Shown: piece by piece, positions 7,602 to 15,330 of the stretch
Layout of the letters: every line of letters starts with the position of its first letter
Position numbering within the stretch: the first letter of the stretch is position 1
Assembly (NCBI RefSeq): GCF_030817655.1
Contig: NZ_JAUSZM010000003.1
Coordinates: 4,030,001-4,094,000 of the forward strand
Reading direction: 5' to 3'
Origin: Streptomyces sp. V4I2
Lineage (GTDB): Bacteria > Actinomycetota > Actinomycetes > Streptomycetales > Streptomycetaceae
DNA: 64,000 bases
Made by a program: the position numbers and the translations under genes
The notes under the pieces: model-generated
What the model was told of the DNA's origin: nothing
Database searches by the model: none
The model's input: only the letters and a program-made list of their open reading frames with translations

Positions 7602-8825
7602 ATGCCCCGTACCGCGACAGCACACCCTCCTGCCTCCCCGTCTCCGCCTTCTTCCCTTCCGCGCGCCGCCGATCCCGACCGGCGCCGGACCAGCGCCAGC
7701 GTCGTGCTGCGTTCCGTGCTGGAGCACGGGCCGGTCGCGCGCAGCACCATCGCCCGGCTGACCGGGCTGTCCCCGGCCTCGGTGACCGACTACTGCGCGC
7801 GGTTCACGCGGGCCGGGCTGATCCGTGAGGCCGCCGCGCCCCGGCAGTCCAAGGGTGTGGGCCGACCCCATGTGCCCGTCGACCTGGACGACTCGCGGTT
7901 CGTGGTGGGCGGCCTCCATGTGGCCGTGCCCTACACCACGGTCGCGCTGCTGGATCTGCGCGGCCGGGTGGTCGCCGAGCGGCGTCTGAAGCACCCGGCC
8001 GGGGCTGTCGAGTCCCGGCAGGTGCTGGCGCGGGCCGCCGACGGGCTGGCCGCGCTGCTCGCGCGGGCTCCGGAGCGCCGGCCGCTGGGTGTCGGTGTGG
8101 CGGTCGGCGGCTGGGTGGACCGGGACTCCGGGACCGTGGTGGCGCACCCGCTGCTGGGCTGGCGGGATGTGCCGGTGCGGGATGTGGTCGCCGCACACAC
8201 CGGGCTGCCGGTCCATGTGGACGGACATGCGCGGGCCTTGGTCAACGCGGAGCGGCTGTTCGGGCGGGCCCGTGGCAGCGGGAGCATGCTGCACCTGTTC
8301 GTCGGCAACGTCGTCGACGCGGCGTTCGCCACCCACGACGAGGTGCACCACGGTCCGCGCAGCCAGGCGGGTGCCATCGCCCATCTGCCCGTGCCGGGCG
8401 GCACGGAGGCGTGCGCGTGCGGGCGTACCGGCTGCCTCCAGGCCGAGTTGAGTGAGCGCACCCTGTGCCGGCAGGCGCGGGAGGCAGGTGTCACCGACGG
8501 CGTGAACCCGATGCACGTGGTCGCCGCGGCGGCCGGCGGCGACCGGGCCGCCGTACGGCTGTTGGTGGACCGTGGGCATCGGGTCGGGCGGGCGGTCGGG
8601 CTGCTGCTCGACGTGCTCAACCCGGAGATCGTCGTCGTCACCGAGATCGGTGTCCTGCACCGGGAGGACTGCCTCTCCGCGCTGCGGGAGGCGGTCGGGG
8701 CGGAGCGGGCGGCGGCCGTGATGCCGACGAGTTTCGCGGATTCCGTGCTTGCCGTGGCGGGCGGATCGGTGGCTCTCGACGTGCTGTACCGGGATCCGTT
8801 GGGCGCCTCACCTGAGGCGAATTAA
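7602..8825 (+). CDS. ROK-family transcriptional regulator of the sulfonate operon
   Basis: A 407-residue protein. After a Pro-rich N-terminus comes a winged helix-turn-helix (about 30-85; VARSTIARLTGLSPASVTDY), followed by a ROK domain. The ROK zinc motif reads CACGRTGCLQ where the consensus is CxCGxxGCxE, so the last ligand-side Glu is Gln. The catalytic Asp region of sugar kinases is altered (VDGHARALVN), so sugar phosphorylation is unlikely and a regulatory role is inferred. The start at 7602 has GAGG nine bases upstream; the ATG at 7593 has none. It lies between a leader peptide and the Cys-rich leader of the transporter genes, an unusual place for a family better known in sugar control. 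The inducer is unknown. Confidence 0.8.
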   Translation: MPRTATAHPPASPSPPSSLPRAADPDRRRTSASVVLRSVLEHGPVARSTIARLTGLSPASVTDYCARFTRAGLIREAAAPRQSKGVGRPHVPVDLDDSRFVVGGLHVAVPYTTVALLDLRGRVVAERRLKHPAGAVESRQVLARAADGLAALLARAPERRPLGVGVAVGGWVDRDSGTVVAHPLLGWRDVPVRDVVAAHTGLPVHVDGHARALVNAERLFGRARGSGSMLHLFVGNVVDAAFATHDEVHHGPRSQAGAIAHLPVPGGTEACACGRTGCLQAELSERTLCRQAREAGVTDGVNPMHVVAAAAGGDRAAVRLLVDRGHRVGRAVGLLLDVLNPEIVVVTEIGVLHREDCLSALREAVGAERAAAVMPTSFADSVLAVAGGSVALDVLYRDPLGASPEAN

Positions 8826-8879
8826 TTCAGAAATGCGGAATATTGACAGGCCCGGCCCGAGGGAAGGAACATCCTGGTC

Positions 8880-8906
8880 ATGAGCTGTCGCACCCTCTGT
8901 TGCTGA
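8880..8906 (+). CDS. Cysteine-rich leader peptide MSCRTLCC
   Basis: An eight-codon frame, M-S-C-R-T-L-C-C, stop. GGAAGGAAC lies about 9-10 bases upstream. Three of eight codons are Cys, two of them consecutive before the stop. It precedes the sulfonate-binding protein gene by 141 bases containing two hairpins. The arrangement is that of a cysteine-tRNA-sensing attenuation leader. It is too short for ordinary gene finders. Confidence 0.65.
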   Translation: MSCRTLCC

Positions 8907-8914
8907 CGCGTTGC

Positions 8915-8989
8915 CGCGCTTGAAGCGCGCGCCCACCTCTCTTCCTGCGTGAATTCCCTTGTCGGGCTCCGGGCTTTCCTCTGCCCGGA
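8915..8989 (+). promoter_or_regulatory. Two hairpins between the Cys leader and the transporter gene
   Basis: CGCGC-TTGAA-GCGCG (8915-8929) begins 8 bases after the leader stop. TCCGGGC/GCCCGGA (8968-8974 and 8983-8989) has an 8-base loop. Ribosome position on the Cys codons could decide which forms. The GGAG of the downstream gene is at 9037-9040. Confidence 0.45.
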
Positions 8990-9047
8990 ATCGCGCGCGC
9001 GTTTCCCTTCACCTCTCGCTTCACTTCTCGGCTTACGGAGATCTCCC

Positions 9048-10112
9048 ATGCCTTCCCCACCCCTGCCCGGAATCGACCGACGGCTCTTCCTCACCTCCCT
9101 GCTCGGCGTCTCGGCCGCCGCGGCCGGGCTCAGCGGCTGCGCGGACAGCAGCGCCGCGGCCTCGAAGTCGTCCCTCTCCGAGCCGCTGGCGAAGACGGTC
9201 CCCGCCGGCACCAGCTTGAAGATCGCCTCGTACCAGAACGTCCAGCAACTCCAGTTCAGGCTCGCGAAGTTCGGCGAGCTGCCTTTCAAGGTGAGCAGCT
9301 GGGCGAACATCGGCGCCGGCCCCGACGTCATCAACGCATTCCGTTCGGGATCCCTGGACGTCGCCAACAACGCGGGCATTCCGCCGATCCAGGCGCAGTT
9401 CCAGGGCTACGACGCGAAGATCGTCGCCATCAACGTCACCCGCAAACCGAACTATCTCTTCGCCACCAAGCCCGGCAGCGACATCCGCTCGGTCGCGGAC
9501 TTCGCGGGGAAGAAGCTGGCCTTCTCGCAGGGCCAGGCGCAAGGCGTCGTACTCCTGCGGGCGTTGAAGAAGGCGGGGCTCGCGTACGACGACGTGAAGC
9601 TCGTGCCGCTGACCAGCAACCAGTTCCTCACGGCGCTGCAGTCGGGCCAGGTGGACATCGCGCCGCTCGCCAACCAGCAGGCGCCCGCCTATCTCCAGCA
9701 GTACGAGTCCAAGGGCGCCCACGCCATCACGACCGACGTCGTGGACCTGCTCAACCTGCTGTGGGCGCCGACGTCCGTGCTGTCCGACTCCGCGAAGGCC
9801 GCCGCGGTCGCCGCGTACATCCCGTACTGGGCGAAGGGCCAGGTCTGGCAGTACGAGCACCCGGACGTCTGGAACAGGGAGTTCTACGTCAAGACGCAGA
9901 ACCTGAGCCTCGCGCAGGCGCGGTCGATCACCGAGCTCGCCAACAAGCCCCTGTTCCCGCCCAGTTGGGACGAGGCCGTGCGGTGGGAGCAGGAAACCGC
10001 CGATCTGCTGGCGGAGGGCGGCTTCGTGAAGGGCTTCAAGGTCGACTCGCTCTTCGACCGGCGCTTCGAGGGCATCGCGGCGAAGTCCGTACCGGCGGAG
10101 TACCGGAGGTGA
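9048..10112 (+). CDS. Sulfonate/aliphatic sulfur ABC transporter, substrate-binding lipoprotein
   Basis: A 354-residue periplasm-side receptor that delivers an organosulfur compound to the permease. The N-terminus DRRLFLTSLLGVSAAAAGLS followed by GC combines a twin-arginine signal with a lipobox (LSGC), so it is a Tat-exported lipoprotein. The body has the SsuA/TauA (NMT1-like) fold signatures: FRSGSLDVANNAGIPPIQAQ, then DFAGKKLAFSQGQAQGVVLL and LLQSGQVDIAPL-like segments. ATG 9048 has GGAG eight bases upstream; the GTG at 8949 lacks one. It starts a tightly coupled set ssuA-ssuC-ssuB-monooxygenase-dioxygenase. The true substrate (sulfonate, sulfate ester or similar) cannot be told. Confidence 0.87.
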   Translation: MPSPPLPGIDRRLFLTSLLGVSAAAAGLSGCADSSAAASKSSLSEPLAKTVPAGTSLKIASYQNVQQLQFRLAKFGELPFKVSSWANIGAGPDVINAFRSGSLDVANNAGIPPIQAQFQGYDAKIVAINVTRKPNYLFATKPGSDIRSVADFAGKKLAFSQGQAQGVVLLRALKKAGLAYDDVKLVPLTSNQFLTALQSGQVDIAPLANQQAPAYLQQYESKGAHAITTDVVDLLNLLWAPTSVLSDSAKAAAVAAYIPYWAKGQVWQYEHPDVWNREFYVKTQNLSLAQARSITELANKPLFPPSWDEAVRWEQETADLLAEGGFVKGFKVDSLFDRRFEGIAAKSVPAEYRR

Positions 10113-10957
10113 GCGCCACCGTGACCACGACCGCCACCGCACCCGTCACGCCGACCGAGGCCAGTCCTCAGGTCCGCCGACGCCGCCGCCTCTCCCCCGG
10201 CCGCCGGCTGCCCGCCACCCGCCTGCTCGGCCCCGCCCTCATCCTCGCCCTGTGGGCTGCCGCCTCCGCCGCCGGACAGCTCGACCCGGGTGCGATCCCG
10301 GCGCCCTGGACGGTGCTGGAGACCGGCGTCCACCTGTGGACCGACGGCACCCTGCCCAACGACATCCTGACCTCGCTGCAACGCGCCGGATCGGGCTTCG
10401 CGATCGGCCTGACCGCGGGCATCGCCCTCGCCCTGGCCGCCGGGCTCAGCCGGACCGGCGAGGCGCTGATCGACGGGTCCGTGCAGCTCAACCGGGCGAT
10501 CCCGACGCTCGGTCTGATCCCGCTGTTCATCCTCTGGCTGGGCATCGGCGAGACCTTCAAGGTCGCGATCATCGCGATCGTCGTCTACATCCCGATCTAC
10601 CTGAACACGCACTCCGCGCTGTCCGGCATCGACCACCGGTTCGTCGAACTCGCCGAGGTCCAGGGCCTGTCGCGGTACGCCTTCATCCGGCGGATCGTCA
10701 TCCCCGGCGCCCTGCCCGGCTTCTTCGTCGGACTGCGGCTCGGCGTGACCGGATCCTGGCTGGGCCTGGTCGTGCTGGAGCAGATCAACGCCACCAGCGG
10801 ACTCGGCTACATGATGTTCCAGGCCCAGAACTACGGCCAGACGGACGTCATCCTCGTCGGCCTGGTCGTCTACGGCATCTTCGGCCTGATCTCCGACAGC
10901 GCGGTCCGTCTGATCGAACGGAGGGTGCTGTCATGGCGCCGCACGCTGAGCAGCTGA
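10109..10957 (+). CDS. ssuC: Sulfonate-type ABC transporter permease
   Basis: A 282-residue inner-membrane permease with about six transmembrane segments after a basic N-terminus. The BPD_transp_1 coupling motif is present: ELAEVQGLSRYAFIRRIVIP, followed by GALPGFFVGLRLG, as in SsuC and TauC. The GTG start overlaps the preceding TGA (GTGA) with GGCGGAG eight bases upstream; GTG at 10121 is an in-frame alternative. The 3' end runs 25 bases into the ATPase gene, so the three transporter genes are translationally coupled. Confidence 0.87.
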   Translation: MSATVTTTATAPVTPTEASPQVRRRRRLSPGRRLPATRLLGPALILALWAAASAAGQLDPGAIPAPWTVLETGVHLWTDGTLPNDILTSLQRAGSGFAIGLTAGIALALAAGLSRTGEALIDGSVQLNRAIPTLGLIPLFILWLGIGETFKVAIIAIVVYIPIYLNTHSALSGIDHRFVELAEVQGLSRYAFIRRIVIPGALPGFFVGLRLGVTGSWLGLVVLEQINATSGLGYMMFQAQNYGQTDVILVGLVVYGIFGLISDSAVRLIERRVLSWRRTLSS

Positions 10958-11667
10958 CCCGCCCTGCCGTCCAGCTCCGGGGCCTGACCAGGTCTTTCGA
11001 AGGCCGCACGGTCCTCGACGGCATCGACCTCGACCTCCCCGCCGGACAGTTCACCGCCCTGCTCGGGCACAGCGGCTCCGGCAAGAGCACCCTGCTGCGG
11101 GCGGTCGCCGGACTCGACCACGAGGTGGCGGGGAGTGGCCGCCTGACCGCACCGGAAAGGGTGTCGGTCGTCTTCCAGGACTCCCGGCTGCTGCCCTGGC
11201 AGCGCGTCCTCGACAACGTCCTCCTCGGCCTCGACGGCAAGGAGGCGGACCGCAAGGGCCGCGAGGCCCTCGCCGAGGTGGGCCTGAAGGGCCGCGAACG
11301 GGCCTGGCCGAACGAGCTGTCCGGCGGCGAGGCCCAGCGCGCCGCCCTGGCCCGCTCGCTCGTCCGCGAGCCGGAACTCCTGCTGGCCGACGAGCCGTTC
11401 GGCGCCCTCGACGCGCTCACCCGGATCCGGATGCACGTCCTGCTGAGGCAGCTGTGGGAACGCCACCGGCCCTCCGTCCTGCTCGTCACCCACGACGTGG
11501 ACGAGGCGATCGTGCTCGCCGACCGGGTCCTCGTCCTCGACCAGGGCCGTATCGGCCTCGACCTGACCATCGACCGCCCGCATCCGCGCTCGTACCGCGA
11601 TCCGCTGCTCGGCGAGTACCGGGAGCGGCTGCTGGCCGCACTCGGCGTAACGGAGGACCACAAGTGA
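10933..11667 (+). CDS. ssuB: Sulfonate-type ABC transporter ATP-binding protein
   Basis: A 244-residue ATPase that powers the importer. Walker A GHSGSGKST (about 44-52), Q-loop VVFQDSRLLPWQ (the RLLPW signature typical of SsuB/TauB), ABC signature LSGGEAQR, Walker B LLLADEP, D-loop GALDAL and switch THD are all intact. The ATG lies within the end of the permease gene, with GGAGGG eight bases upstream. The stop overlaps the GTG of the monooxygenase. The tail after the switch is short, with no extra domain. Confidence 0.9.
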   Translation: MAPHAEQLTRPAVQLRGLTRSFEGRTVLDGIDLDLPAGQFTALLGHSGSGKSTLLRAVAGLDHEVAGSGRLTAPERVSVVFQDSRLLPWQRVLDNVLLGLDGKEADRKGREALAEVGLKGRERAWPNELSGGEAQRAALARSLVREPELLLADEPFGALDALTRIRMHVLLRQLWERHRPSVLLVTHDVDEAIVLADRVLVLDQGRIGLDLTIDRPHPRSYRDPLLGEYRERLLAALGVTEDHK

Positions 11668-13007
11668 CCACGAGACAGCTGCACCTGAACGCGTTCCTGA
11701 TGACCACCGGCCACCACGAGGCGTCGTGGCGGCTGCCGGAGAGCGACCCGTACGCACATGTGGACCTCGCGCACTACGTCCGTCTCGCCCGGGCCGCCGA
11801 ACGCGGCACCTTCGACTCGCTGTTCCTCGCCGACGGCCCGCAGCTCTGGGGAAGCGTGGCCCAGCGCCCCGCCGGCGCCCTGGAGCCGCTCACCCTGCTG
11901 ACCGCGCTGGCCACGGCCACGGAGCACATCGGCCTGATCGCCACCGCCTCCACCTCCTACAACTCCCCCTACAACCTGGCCCGCAGGTTCGCCTCGCTCG
12001 ACATCGTCAGCGGCGGCCGGGCGGGCTGGAACATCGTCACCACGGCGGGTGCCGAGGCCGCCCGCAACTTCGGTCTCGCCGCGGAGCCCGCGCACGCCGA
12101 GCGGTACGCCCGCGCCGCCGAGTTCCTCGACGTGGCCCTCAAGCTCTGGGACAGCTGGGAGGACGACGCGATCGTCGCCGACAAGGCGTCCGGCGTCTGG
12201 GGCGACGACACGAAGATCCATCCGCCCCGGCACCAGGGGTCGTACTTCAGCGTCGAGGGCGCCCTCAACGTGCCGCGCACCCCGCAGGGTTACCCGTTGC
12301 TCGTGCAGGCGGGGTCGAGCGAGGACGGGAAGCGCTTCGCTGCGCGGTACGCGGAGGCGGTGTTCACCGCCCAGCAGACCATCGAGGACGCGCAGGCCTT
12401 CTACGCCGACCTCAAGTCCCGCACGGCGGCGGCCGGTCGCGACCCCGACCACCTCAAGGTGCTGCCCGGCATCGTCCCGGTGATCGGGTCGACGGAGGCC
12501 GAGGCCCGTGCCAAGGAGCGGCTCCTCGAAGACCACATCGTGTACACGCACGGCGTGGCCCGGCTGGAGGGCCTGCTGCAACTGGAGCCGGGGACACTGG
12601 AGTTGGACGCCCAACTCCCTGCCGACCTGCCGCCGGAGAGTGCCATCGAGGGCGCCAAGAGCCGCTACACGCTCATCGTCGAGCTCGGCCGACGCGAACG
12701 CCTCACCGTGCGGCAGCTGGTCGGGCGGCTCGGCGGCGGCCGCGGGCACCTCACCTTCGCGGGCACGCCCGAGCAGGTCGCCGACGCGATCGAGACGTGG
12801 TTCACGCACGGCGCCGCCGACGGCTTCAACATCATGCCCGCGGTCCTGCCCTCCGGCCTCGACACCTTCGTCGACCACGTCGTCCCGATCCTGCGCACCC
12901 GCGGCCTGCTCCGCACGGAATACGGCCCGCGCCGGACCCTGCGGGAGCGGTACGGCCTTCCGCGCCCCGCCAACCAGTACGTCACGCCCGCACTCGCCCG
13001 AGTCTGA
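11664..13007 (+). CDS. FMN-dependent LLM-class monooxygenase (NtaA/SnaA/DszA type)
   Basis: A 447-residue flavin-dependent oxygenase, probably releasing sulfite from the imported organosulfur compound. Characteristic segments are HLNAFLMTTGHHEASWRLPE at the N-terminus, FDSLFLADGPQLWG, LEPLTLLTALATATEHIGLI, STSYNSPYNLARRFASLDIV, GRAGWNIVTTAG and RYARAAEFLDVALKLWDSWE. These are typical of the NtaA/SnaA/DszA branch, which needs reduced FMN from a separate reductase; none is encoded nearby. The GTG start overlaps the ATPase stop (GTGA), with CGGAGG seven bases upstream. It is followed 15 bases later by the dioxygenase. The substrate is inferred only from context. Confidence 0.83.
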   Translation: MTTRQLHLNAFLMTTGHHEASWRLPESDPYAHVDLAHYVRLARAAERGTFDSLFLADGPQLWGSVAQRPAGALEPLTLLTALATATEHIGLIATASTSYNSPYNLARRFASLDIVSGGRAGWNIVTTAGAEAARNFGLAAEPAHAERYARAAEFLDVALKLWDSWEDDAIVADKASGVWGDDTKIHPPRHQGSYFSVEGALNVPRTPQGYPLLVQAGSSEDGKRFAARYAEAVFTAQQTIEDAQAFYADLKSRTAAAGRDPDHLKVLPGIVPVIGSTEAEARAKERLLEDHIVYTHGVARLEGLLQLEPGTLELDAQLPADLPPESAIEGAKSRYTLIVELGRRERLTVRQLVGRLGGGRGHLTFAGTPEQVADAIETWFTHGAADGFNIMPAVLPSGLDTFVDHVVPILRTRGLLRTEYGPRRTLRERYGLPRPANQYVTPALARV

Positions 13008-13022
13008 AAGGACCGACTCCCC

Positions 13023-13919
13023 ATGACCGACATCCACATCAGCAAGGTCACCGCCAACATCGGCGCCCGTATCTCCGGCGTCGACCTCGCCAAGCCCCTC
13101 GACGAGGAGACGGTCGTCACCCTCCGCGACGCGCTGAACACCCACAAGGCCCTGGTCTTCGACGACGTGAACCTCGACGACGAGGGCCAGCAGGCCTTCG
13201 TCCGGCACTTCGGGGACATCACCACCGCCCACCCGACCGTGCCGTCCGTCGAGGGCGTACCGAACGTCCTGCCCGTCGACAGCGAGCGGGGCCGCGCCGC
13301 CAACAACTGGCACACGGACGTCACCTTCGTCCTCAACCCGCCCCAGGCCAGCACCCTGCGCAGCATCACGATCCCGCCGTACGGCGGCGAGACCCTGATC
13401 GCCAGCTCCGCGGCCGCCTACCGCGACCTGCCGCAGCCGCTGCGACTGCTGGCCGACACCCTGTGGGCCGAGCACACCAACGACTACGACTACGCCGTAC
13501 CGGAGGAGACGGTCGACGAGGCACAGGCCGCCGCCCGCGCCCAGTTCACCTCGATCAAGTACCGCACGGCCCACCCGGTGGTCCGGGTCCACCCGCTGAC
13601 CGGCGAACGCGGCCTGTTCATCGGCGGGTTCGCGCAGCGTCTGGTGGGACTGTCGGTGGGCGAGTCCCGCAAGATCCTCGACCTGCTCCAGTCGTACGTC
13701 ACCCGGCCGGAGAACATCCTGCGCCACCGCTGGTCGGAGAACCAGCTGGTCCTCTTCGACAACCGCATCACCCAGCACTACGCCATCGACAACTACGACG
13801 GCCTGCCGCGCCGCCTGCACCGGGTGACCGTCGCCGGTGACGTGCCGGTGGGCGTGGAGGGCAAGGAGAGCTATGTGATCGAGGGAGACGCCTCGCACTA
13901 CACCTCCGTGGCGGCCTGA
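13023..13919 (+). CDS. TauD/TfdA-family Fe(II)/2-oxoglutarate dioxygenase
   Basis: A 298-residue non-haem iron oxygenase of the taurine dioxygenase and alkylsulfatase (AtsK) group, expected to hydroxylate the carbon next to sulfur so that sulfite or sulfate is lost. The iron triad is visible: His97 and Asp99 in WHTDVTF, distal His252 in ITQHYAIDNY, with the 2-oxoglutarate-binding Arg in RRLHRVTVAGD. ATG has AAAGGA ten bases upstream. It is the last gene of the operon, ahead of a strong terminator. Having both an LLM monooxygenase and a TauD enzyme suggests the operon handles more than one organosulfur substrate or step. Confidence 0.88.
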   Translation: MTDIHISKVTANIGARISGVDLAKPLDEETVVTLRDALNTHKALVFDDVNLDDEGQQAFVRHFGDITTAHPTVPSVEGVPNVLPVDSERGRAANNWHTDVTFVLNPPQASTLRSITIPPYGGETLIASSAAAYRDLPQPLRLLADTLWAEHTNDYDYAVPEETVDEAQAAARAQFTSIKYRTAHPVVRVHPLTGERGLFIGGFAQRLVGLSVGESRKILDLLQSYVTRPENILRHRWSENQLVLFDNRITQHYAIDNYDGLPRRLHRVTVAGDVPVGVEGKESYVIEGDASHYTSVAA

Positions 13920-13937
13920 CCGCCCCCGCGCCGGCAG

Positions 13938-13968
13938 AAGGCCCCCACGTGCGACACGTGGGGGCCTT
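13938..13968 (+). terminator. Strong hairpin ending the sulfur operon
   Basis: Perfect 14-bp arms (AAGGCCCCCACGTG and complement) with a CGA loop, followed by CTTCTTGTT, 19 bases after the dioxygenase stop. Confidence 0.9.
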
Positions 13969-13973
13969 CTTGT

Positions 13974-14084
13974 TGGTACCAGGGCATCGTCGAGGCGATG
14001 TGGCAGGTCGTCAACTGGCAGGACGTGGGCCGGCGTTACGAGGCCGCGAAGTCCCGCCCGGACGTGCTGCTGATGGCGCCCTGA
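13974..14084 (+). pseudogene. Possible C-terminal remnant of an unrecognised gene
   Basis: One frame with good Streptomyces codon bias reads [20 protein letters not shown], continues [16 protein letters not shown] and then stops. It begins inside the terminator tail with no start codon or ribosome site in the right place; the only internal ATG would leave 27 residues. It looks like the end of a deleted gene between two terminators. The parent family is not recognised. Confidence 0.3.
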
Positions 14085-14104
14085 CGCCCCGCGGCGGAAA
14101 GAAA

Positions 14105-14141
14105 GGAAGCCCCCGCGAGGACGTGACTCGCGAGGGCTTCC
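14105..14141 (-). terminator. Terminator of the methyltransferase gene
   Basis: GGAAGCCCCCGCGAG pairs with CTCGCGAGGGCTTCC (one mismatch) across a 7-base loop, 22 bases beyond the minus-strand stop. Confidence 0.75.
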
Positions 14142-14163
14142 TCAGCTCGACGGCGGATGCCGC

Positions 14164-14937
14164 TCAGGGCTTGCGGGCCAGGCCGCCGTGCTGGCCGATC
14201 GGGTCGGGGGCGGTTCCCTCGGGACGCCACAGGGGCACCGACACGACACCCGGGTCCACCAGATCCAGGCCCTCGAAGAAGGCGGCGATCTGGTCGACCG
14301 GGCGCAGGAAGTAGGGGACCGCACCGGTCTCGTTGTAGGCGTCCTGGGCCTGCTCGTAGTCGGGGTCGGTGCCGCGGGAGCCGTCGTTTACGGAGAGGTA
14401 GCTGCCGGAGGGGAGGCCCGCAAGGAGGCGGCGGACAATGTCGCGGGCCGCGTCGTAGTCGGCGACGTGGCCGAGGATGCCGCTGAGGATCAGCGCGGTG
14501 GGCCGGGTGGGGTCGAGGGTCTTCGCGGCGGCCCGCAGGATCTGCTCCGGCTCGAAGAGACTGATGTCCTCGTACGCCGTCGCGCCCTGCGGCGTGGACG
14601 TGAGCAGGGCGCGGGCGTGGGCGAGGACCAACGGGTCGTTGTCGACGTAGACGATCCTCGACTCGGGGGCGAGGCGCTGTGCGACCTCGTGGGTGTTGTC
14701 GACGGTGGGCAGGCCGGTGCCGACGTCGAGGAACTGGCGTACGCCCGCCTCCTGCACCAGGTACCGGATGCTGCGGCCGAGAAAGGCGCGGCTGCTGCGG
14801 GCGATGGTCACGATGCCGGGGAAGACAGCGGTGTACGCGTCGCCGGCCAACTCGTCGACGGGGTAGTTGTCCTTGCCGCCGAGCCAGTAATTCCAGATCC
14901 GGGCCGAATGCGGCACCGACGTGTCGATCTCCGTCAT
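14164..14937 (-). CDS. SAM-dependent methyltransferase, Methyltransf_19 (DUF574) family
   Basis: A 257-residue cytoplasmic protein of a large Streptomyces family often present in many copies. It opens with the family hallmark SARIWNYWLGGKDNYPVDE (about 11-29). A Rossmann SAM-binding stretch follows (FLDVGTGLPTVDNTHEVAQR), then IVYVDNDPLVLAHARALL with the acidic loop after strand 2, and GSYLSVNDGS. Most members lack a known substrate; several appear beside regulatory or secondary-metabolism genes. The start ATG is in the canonical position. It is transcribed alone with its own terminator. The DNA up to the next gene holds a strong hairpin. Confidence 0.85.
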   Translation of the reverse strand: MTEIDTSVPHSARIWNYWLGGKDNYPVDELAGDAYTAVFPGIVTIARSSRAFLGRSIRYLVQEAGVRQFLDVGTGLPTVDNTHEVAQRLAPESRIVYVDNDPLVLAHARALLTSTPQGATAYEDISLFEPEQILRAAAKTLDPTRPTALILSGILGHVADYDAARDIVRRLLAGLPSGSYLSVNDGSRGTDPDYEQAQDAYNETGAVPYFLRPVDQIAAFFEGLDLVDPGVVSVPLWRPEGTAPDPIGQHGGLARKP

Positions 14938-15013
14938 GCGCCCATGGTGCTACGGCGCGTCCGGGTTCGCACGGCTAATCGAGTGAGAGAAGTGCGGCAA
15001 AACCGTCGGACTT

Positions 15014-15050
15014 CGCTGCCCCCGTGAACACGCGGCTCACGGGGGCAGCG
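15014..15050. promoter_or_regulatory. Strong orphan hairpin ahead of the small Cys protein
   Basis: CGCTGCCCCCGTGA (15014-15027) and its exact complement (15037-15050) flank a 9-base loop. Genes on both sides point away from it, so it is not an obvious terminator. It would lie in the leader of the next gene. Confidence 0.5.
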
Positions 15051-15080
15051 GAATGCGAGGTTTCGCGCGATCGTGGCGGG

Positions 15081-15314
15081 ATGCCCAAGGAGAAGATGCT
15101 CGCCTGCCACACCTGCGGGACCTACCAGCCGCACCGGCAGCCGAAGGACGACCGGGAGCGGCAGGTCATCCGCACGCTGAGACAGCTGAAGCCCACCACG
15201 TACGTCGAGGACTACTGGATCTGCGTCAGCGACGAACGGGACTGCCGCAACATCCGCCACCGGTGGAACGTCAAACCGCTCGACCCTCCGGAGAAGATGC
15301 CCGAGCCGGAGTGA
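15081..15314 (+). CDS. Small cysteine-pair protein, function unknown
   Basis: A 77-residue hydrophilic protein beginning MPKEKMLACHTCGTYQPHRQ. It carries CxxC near residue 9 and a second pair (CVSDERDC) around residues 53-60, a spacing that could hold one zinc ion, like a zinc ribbon. The middle is rich in Lys, Arg and Asp, and the tail ends PPEKMPEPE. The start is uncertain. ATG 15081 gives the compact domain but only GGCGGG precedes it; a GTG at 15024 would lie inside the strong hairpin. I do not recognise the family. It converges on the DsbA-like gene with a 16-base gap. Confidence 0.55.
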   Translation: MPKEKMLACHTCGTYQPHRQPKDDRERQVIRTLRQLKPTTYVEDYWICVSDERDCRNIRHRWNVKPLDPPEKMPEPE

Positions 15315-15330
15315 GCCCCTGCGGGGCCGC

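Noticed and set aside
10848-13898. 1016-codon minus-strand open frame across the sulfonate operon
   Set aside because: Overlaps four well-supported plus-strand genes; composition (His, Gly, Val, Arg) is that of an out-of-frame shadow.
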